Of a DNA stretch of 64,000 bases, positions 62,328 through 64,000 are shown one piece after another (the stretch's first letter is position 1; each line of letters opens with the position of its first letter). A program made the position numbers and the translations under genes. This DNA comes from Streptomyces sp. HUAS MG91 (GTDB taxonomy: Bacteria > Actinomycetota > Actinomycetes > Streptomycetales > Streptomycetaceae): positions 1,240,001-1,304,000 of the forward strand of contig NZ_CP159534.1 in assembly GCF_040529335.1 (NCBI RefSeq), written 5' to 3'. The notes below the pieces were generated by a model. The model did not search any database. It was given only the letters and a program-made list of their open reading frames with translations, and was not told the DNA's origin.

Positions 62328-62948
62328 TCACACGGCGCGGTTGCGCCGCCTCGCGAGCTCGTCCGCGGGGTTGGTCCTGACGATGGTCTCGCCGGTGTCC
62401 ACCCGCTCCCCGTGCAGCTGCGACAGCGCGCTCTCCACGTCCCGCCAGACGACCCCCACCGCGATGCCGAAGATCCCCTGCCCGCCCTGGAGCAGATCGT
62501 GGACCTCGTCCGACGACGTGCACTCGTACACCGTGGCGCCGTCGCTCATCAGGGTCATGCGCTCCAGGTCCCCGAAACCGCGCTCCCGCAGGTGCTGCAC
62601 CGCGGTCCGGATGTTCTGGAGGGAGACCCCCGTGTCGAGGAACCGCTTCACGACCTTCAGGACGACGACGTCCCGGAAGCTGTAGAGCCGTTGCGTCCCC
62701 GACCCGTACGCGGGCCGCACACTAGGCTCGACCAGGCCGGTCCTGGCCCAGTAGTCGAGCTGCCGATAGGTGATGCCGGCCGCCGCGCACGCGGTCGGTC
62801 CCCGGTATCCGATCTCTTCGGAAGTCGCGTCGCCATCCGCTCCCGCCGCCACAGGCACCGCCTGCGGGCGCTGCGGAGTGTGATCGGCCGCGCTGCCGTG
62901 AAACGTGTACGGACCGCCCGTAGCCGTACCGTCGCCGCTGCTTCTCAC
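62328..62948 (-). CDS. MerR-family transcriptional regulator
   Basis: The product has 206 residues. An N-terminal disordered stretch precedes the MerR winged helix, ACAAAGITYRQLDYWARTGLVEPSVRPAYGSGTQRLYSFRDVVVLKVVKRFLDTGVSLQNIRTAVQHLRE. A C-terminal domain (VYECTSSDEVHDLLQGGQGIFGIAVGVVWRDVESAL) matches the Streptomyces orthologues that sit beside the bifunctional nuclease. No metal-binding Cys is seen. GTG 62948 follows a strong GAGGAGG. Promoter at 62979-63007. Confidence 0.93.
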   Translation of the reverse strand: MRSSGDGTATGGPYTFHGSAADHTPQRPQAVPVAAGADGDATSEEIGYRGPTACAAAGITYRQLDYWARTGLVEPSVRPAYGSGTQRLYSFRDVVVLKVVKRFLDTGVSLQNIRTAVQHLRERGFGDLERMTLMSDGATVYECTSSDEVHDLLQGGQGIFGIAVGVVWRDVESALSQLHGERVDTGETIVRTNPADELARRRNRAV

Positions 62949-62978
62949 GCCGACCTCCTCTTATGACCTGCCTTCTCG

Positions 62979-63007
62979 ACGGTAAGCAGTCACTGGGGGT
63001 GCGTCAA
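62979..63007 (-). promoter_or_regulatory. Vegetative promoter of merR gene
   Basis: On the minus strand TTGACG (63002-63007) is separated by 17 bp from TACCGT (62979-62984), 31 bp upstream of the GTG. A standard HrdB-type promoter. Confidence 0.7.
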
Positions 63008-63154
63008 CGAACGCCACACTCGCCACGCCGAGTGATAATCACCCTAAGAGTGGTTTCCCGTACCCCACAGCGGGGAAAGGCTAGCCGAATGCGCCGAGGC
63101 GGCCGCCACCAGGCGACCGCCTCTCTTCACGACCAGCAGGTCACAATCTGCTGG

Positions 63155-63628
63155 TCACTGACTGTTCGTCCCGAAATCTTCGGGCGAGATCTGGTCGAGG
63201 AACTCGCGGAACTTCTCCACTTCGTCCTCCTGCTCGTCCGGAATCGCGATCCCCGCGTCGTCCAGCACCCCGTCGCTGCCGAAGATCGGCGTGCCGGTGC
63301 GCAGGGCGAGCGCTATGGCGTCCGACGGGCGGGCGCTGACCTCGACACCGCTGGCGAACACCAGCTCCGCGTAGAAGACGCCTTCCCGCAGGTCGGTGAT
63401 GCGTACTTCCGTGAGCTCCTGTCCGACCGCCTCCAGCACATCCTTGAAGAGGTCGTGCGTCAGCGGACGCGCGGGGGCCATGCCCTGCTGAGCGAAGGCG
63501 ATGGCCGTCGCCTCCCCCGGTCCGATCCAGATGGGGAGGTAGCGGTCGCCTCCCACTTCACGCAGGAGCACGATCGGCTGGTTGGAGGGCATTTCGACCC
63601 GGACACCTACGACGTCGAGCTCGTTCAC
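63155..63628 (-). CDS. DUF151 bifunctional nuclease family protein
   Basis: The product has 157 residues. MNELDVVGVRVEMPSNQPIVLLREVGGDRYLPIWIGPGEATAIAFAQQG, DLFKDVLEAVGQELTEVRITDLREGVFYAELV and RPSDAIALALRTGTPIFG are the family blocks, with conserved acidic and His residues. Plant members cut RNA and DNA; bacterial activity is untested. The 206-bp gap downstream holds the merR promoter. It is preceded by the FtsR-type gene, a conserved Streptomyces pairing. Confidence 0.93.
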   Translation of the reverse strand: MNELDVVGVRVEMPSNQPIVLLREVGGDRYLPIWIGPGEATAIAFAQQGMAPARPLTHDLFKDVLEAVGQELTEVRITDLREGVFYAELVFASGVEVSARPSDAIALALRTGTPIFGSDGVLDDAGIAIPDEQEDEVEKFREFLDQISPEDFGTNSQ

Positions 63629-63714
63629 ACAGCAACCCTAGGACGTGCCCGGCAGGTTTGGGTAGTCGGGCATGCGCCGCATGCCGGGCCGACGGCGCTC
63701 ACCCGCCCCTGCGA

Positions 63715-64000
63715 TCAGGGAAGACGCACCCCGAGAGCGGTCTGCACAAGTGCCGCGTGCAGCTTCACCGTGAGCCCCGCGAGCTCTTTGGCGCGCGCCT
63801 GCGCGAGCGTCCTGGTCTGCGGATTGCGGTGCACCTTCAGCGGTGCGACGACGGAGTCCACCAGGCCCGCCTCCCGGTCCGCGGCGGCCCGCATCACCCG
63901 CAGGTGGCGCGGACCGATACCGAAGCGGCCCAGCTCGCCGACGAGCTCGACGACCAGCACCGCCGAGGCGTCGTACCCGCCGTCGGGCAACTGGGCGATG
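63715..64000 (-). CDS. ftsR: FtsR-type MerR-family regulator, C-terminal part (5' partial)
   Basis: The frame is open to the window edge; 94 C-terminal residues and the stop at 63715 are present. ELGRFGIGPRHLRVMRAAADREAGLVDSVVAPLKVHRNP is the effector-binding part typical of the MerR protein called FtsR, a regulator of ftsZ that sits beside the bifunctional nuclease in actinobacteria. The DNA-binding half lies outside the window. Confidence 0.85.
   Translation of the reverse strand, partial: IAQLPDGGYDASAVLVVELVGELGRFGIGPRHLRVMRAAADREAGLVDSVVAPLKVHRNPQTRTLAQARAKELAGLTVKLHAALVQTALGVRLP

Noticed and set aside
1..64000. CRISPR array, rRNA, integrase or transposase genes
   Set aside because: I found no regularly spaced repeats, rRNA stretches or recombinase motifs; the first 11 kb is called accessory from content alone.

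Overview
The window is typical high-GC Streptomyces chromosome. It shows strong third-position G/C, GTG and TTG starts, an EF-Tu3-type tuf gene, SARP, MocR and XRE-type regulators, a PPOX/F420-type oxidase fold, a mycothiol-type DinB-like enzyme, and the dinB - merR - bifunctional nuclease - FtsR-type merR block seen beside gcvP in Streptomyces. From tuf onward the gene order looks like ordinary core-to-arm chromosome. The first ~11 kb looks like accessory DNA placed next to it.

Region 1 (1-11390) is an accessory, probably anti-phage module of three co-directional genes. They are a giant DEAD/DEAH helicase with zinc-finger clusters, a DUF1998-type C-terminal region and an embedded PD-(D/E)XK-like nuclease (5' end outside the window); an SF1/UvrD-type helicase with a ParE/RelE-fold-like N-terminus, overlapping it by 4 bp; and a protein that joins a PUA/EVE-like domain, two CBS repeats and a HEPN-type RNase motif. 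I do not recognise this trio as a named system. It is the best candidate for something undescribed. A decayed SDR gene follows.

Region 2 (11391-13971) is a large inverted duplication of about 885 bp with near-identical arms. The left arm carries the promoter region and first two thirds of an intact EF-Tu3 gene. The right arm carries the same segment as a 3'-truncated pseudogene. EF-Tu3 has His at the position of E. coli Tyr160, a known kirromycin-resistance site.

Region 3 (14 to 37 kb) is housekeeping and metabolic: AlkD-like repair, a TVP38-type membrane protein, an MFS/ArsR divergent pair, uppP, CsbD, several SDR enzymes, an XRE regulator coupled to a tyrosine phosphatase, lnt, a Gfo/Idh oxidoreductase, ung, a peptide-type ABC binding lipoprotein, a fabG pair, a translationally coupled HipA-like kinase/DUF3037 pair, a DJ-1/PfpI protein, an AfsR/SARP-like regulator and an epoxide-hydrolase-like enzyme.

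Region 4 (37 to 57 kb) holds a secreted protein with two F5/8C domains and a beta-helix-like body, a Rieske lipoprotein, an isochorismatase-fold protein lacking its catalytic triad, a MocR/PPOX/PaiB-like cluster with a perfect palindrome between the divergent genes, two EamA exporters, a Clp N-domain protein, a PadR/PhzF divergent pair, a CPBP protease, a VWA/solute-binding fusion and a GCS2-type ligase.

Region 5 (57 to 64 kb) holds gcvP under a tandem glycine riboswitch, a PRC-barrel protein, dinB, a MerR regulator with a clear promoter, a DUF151 bifunctional nuclease, and the C-terminal part of an FtsR-type MerR protein cut by the window end. A Streptomyces intergenic repeat of about 31 bp occurs at three loci; one copy is a perfect 33-bp hairpin that supplies the last codons of lnt.
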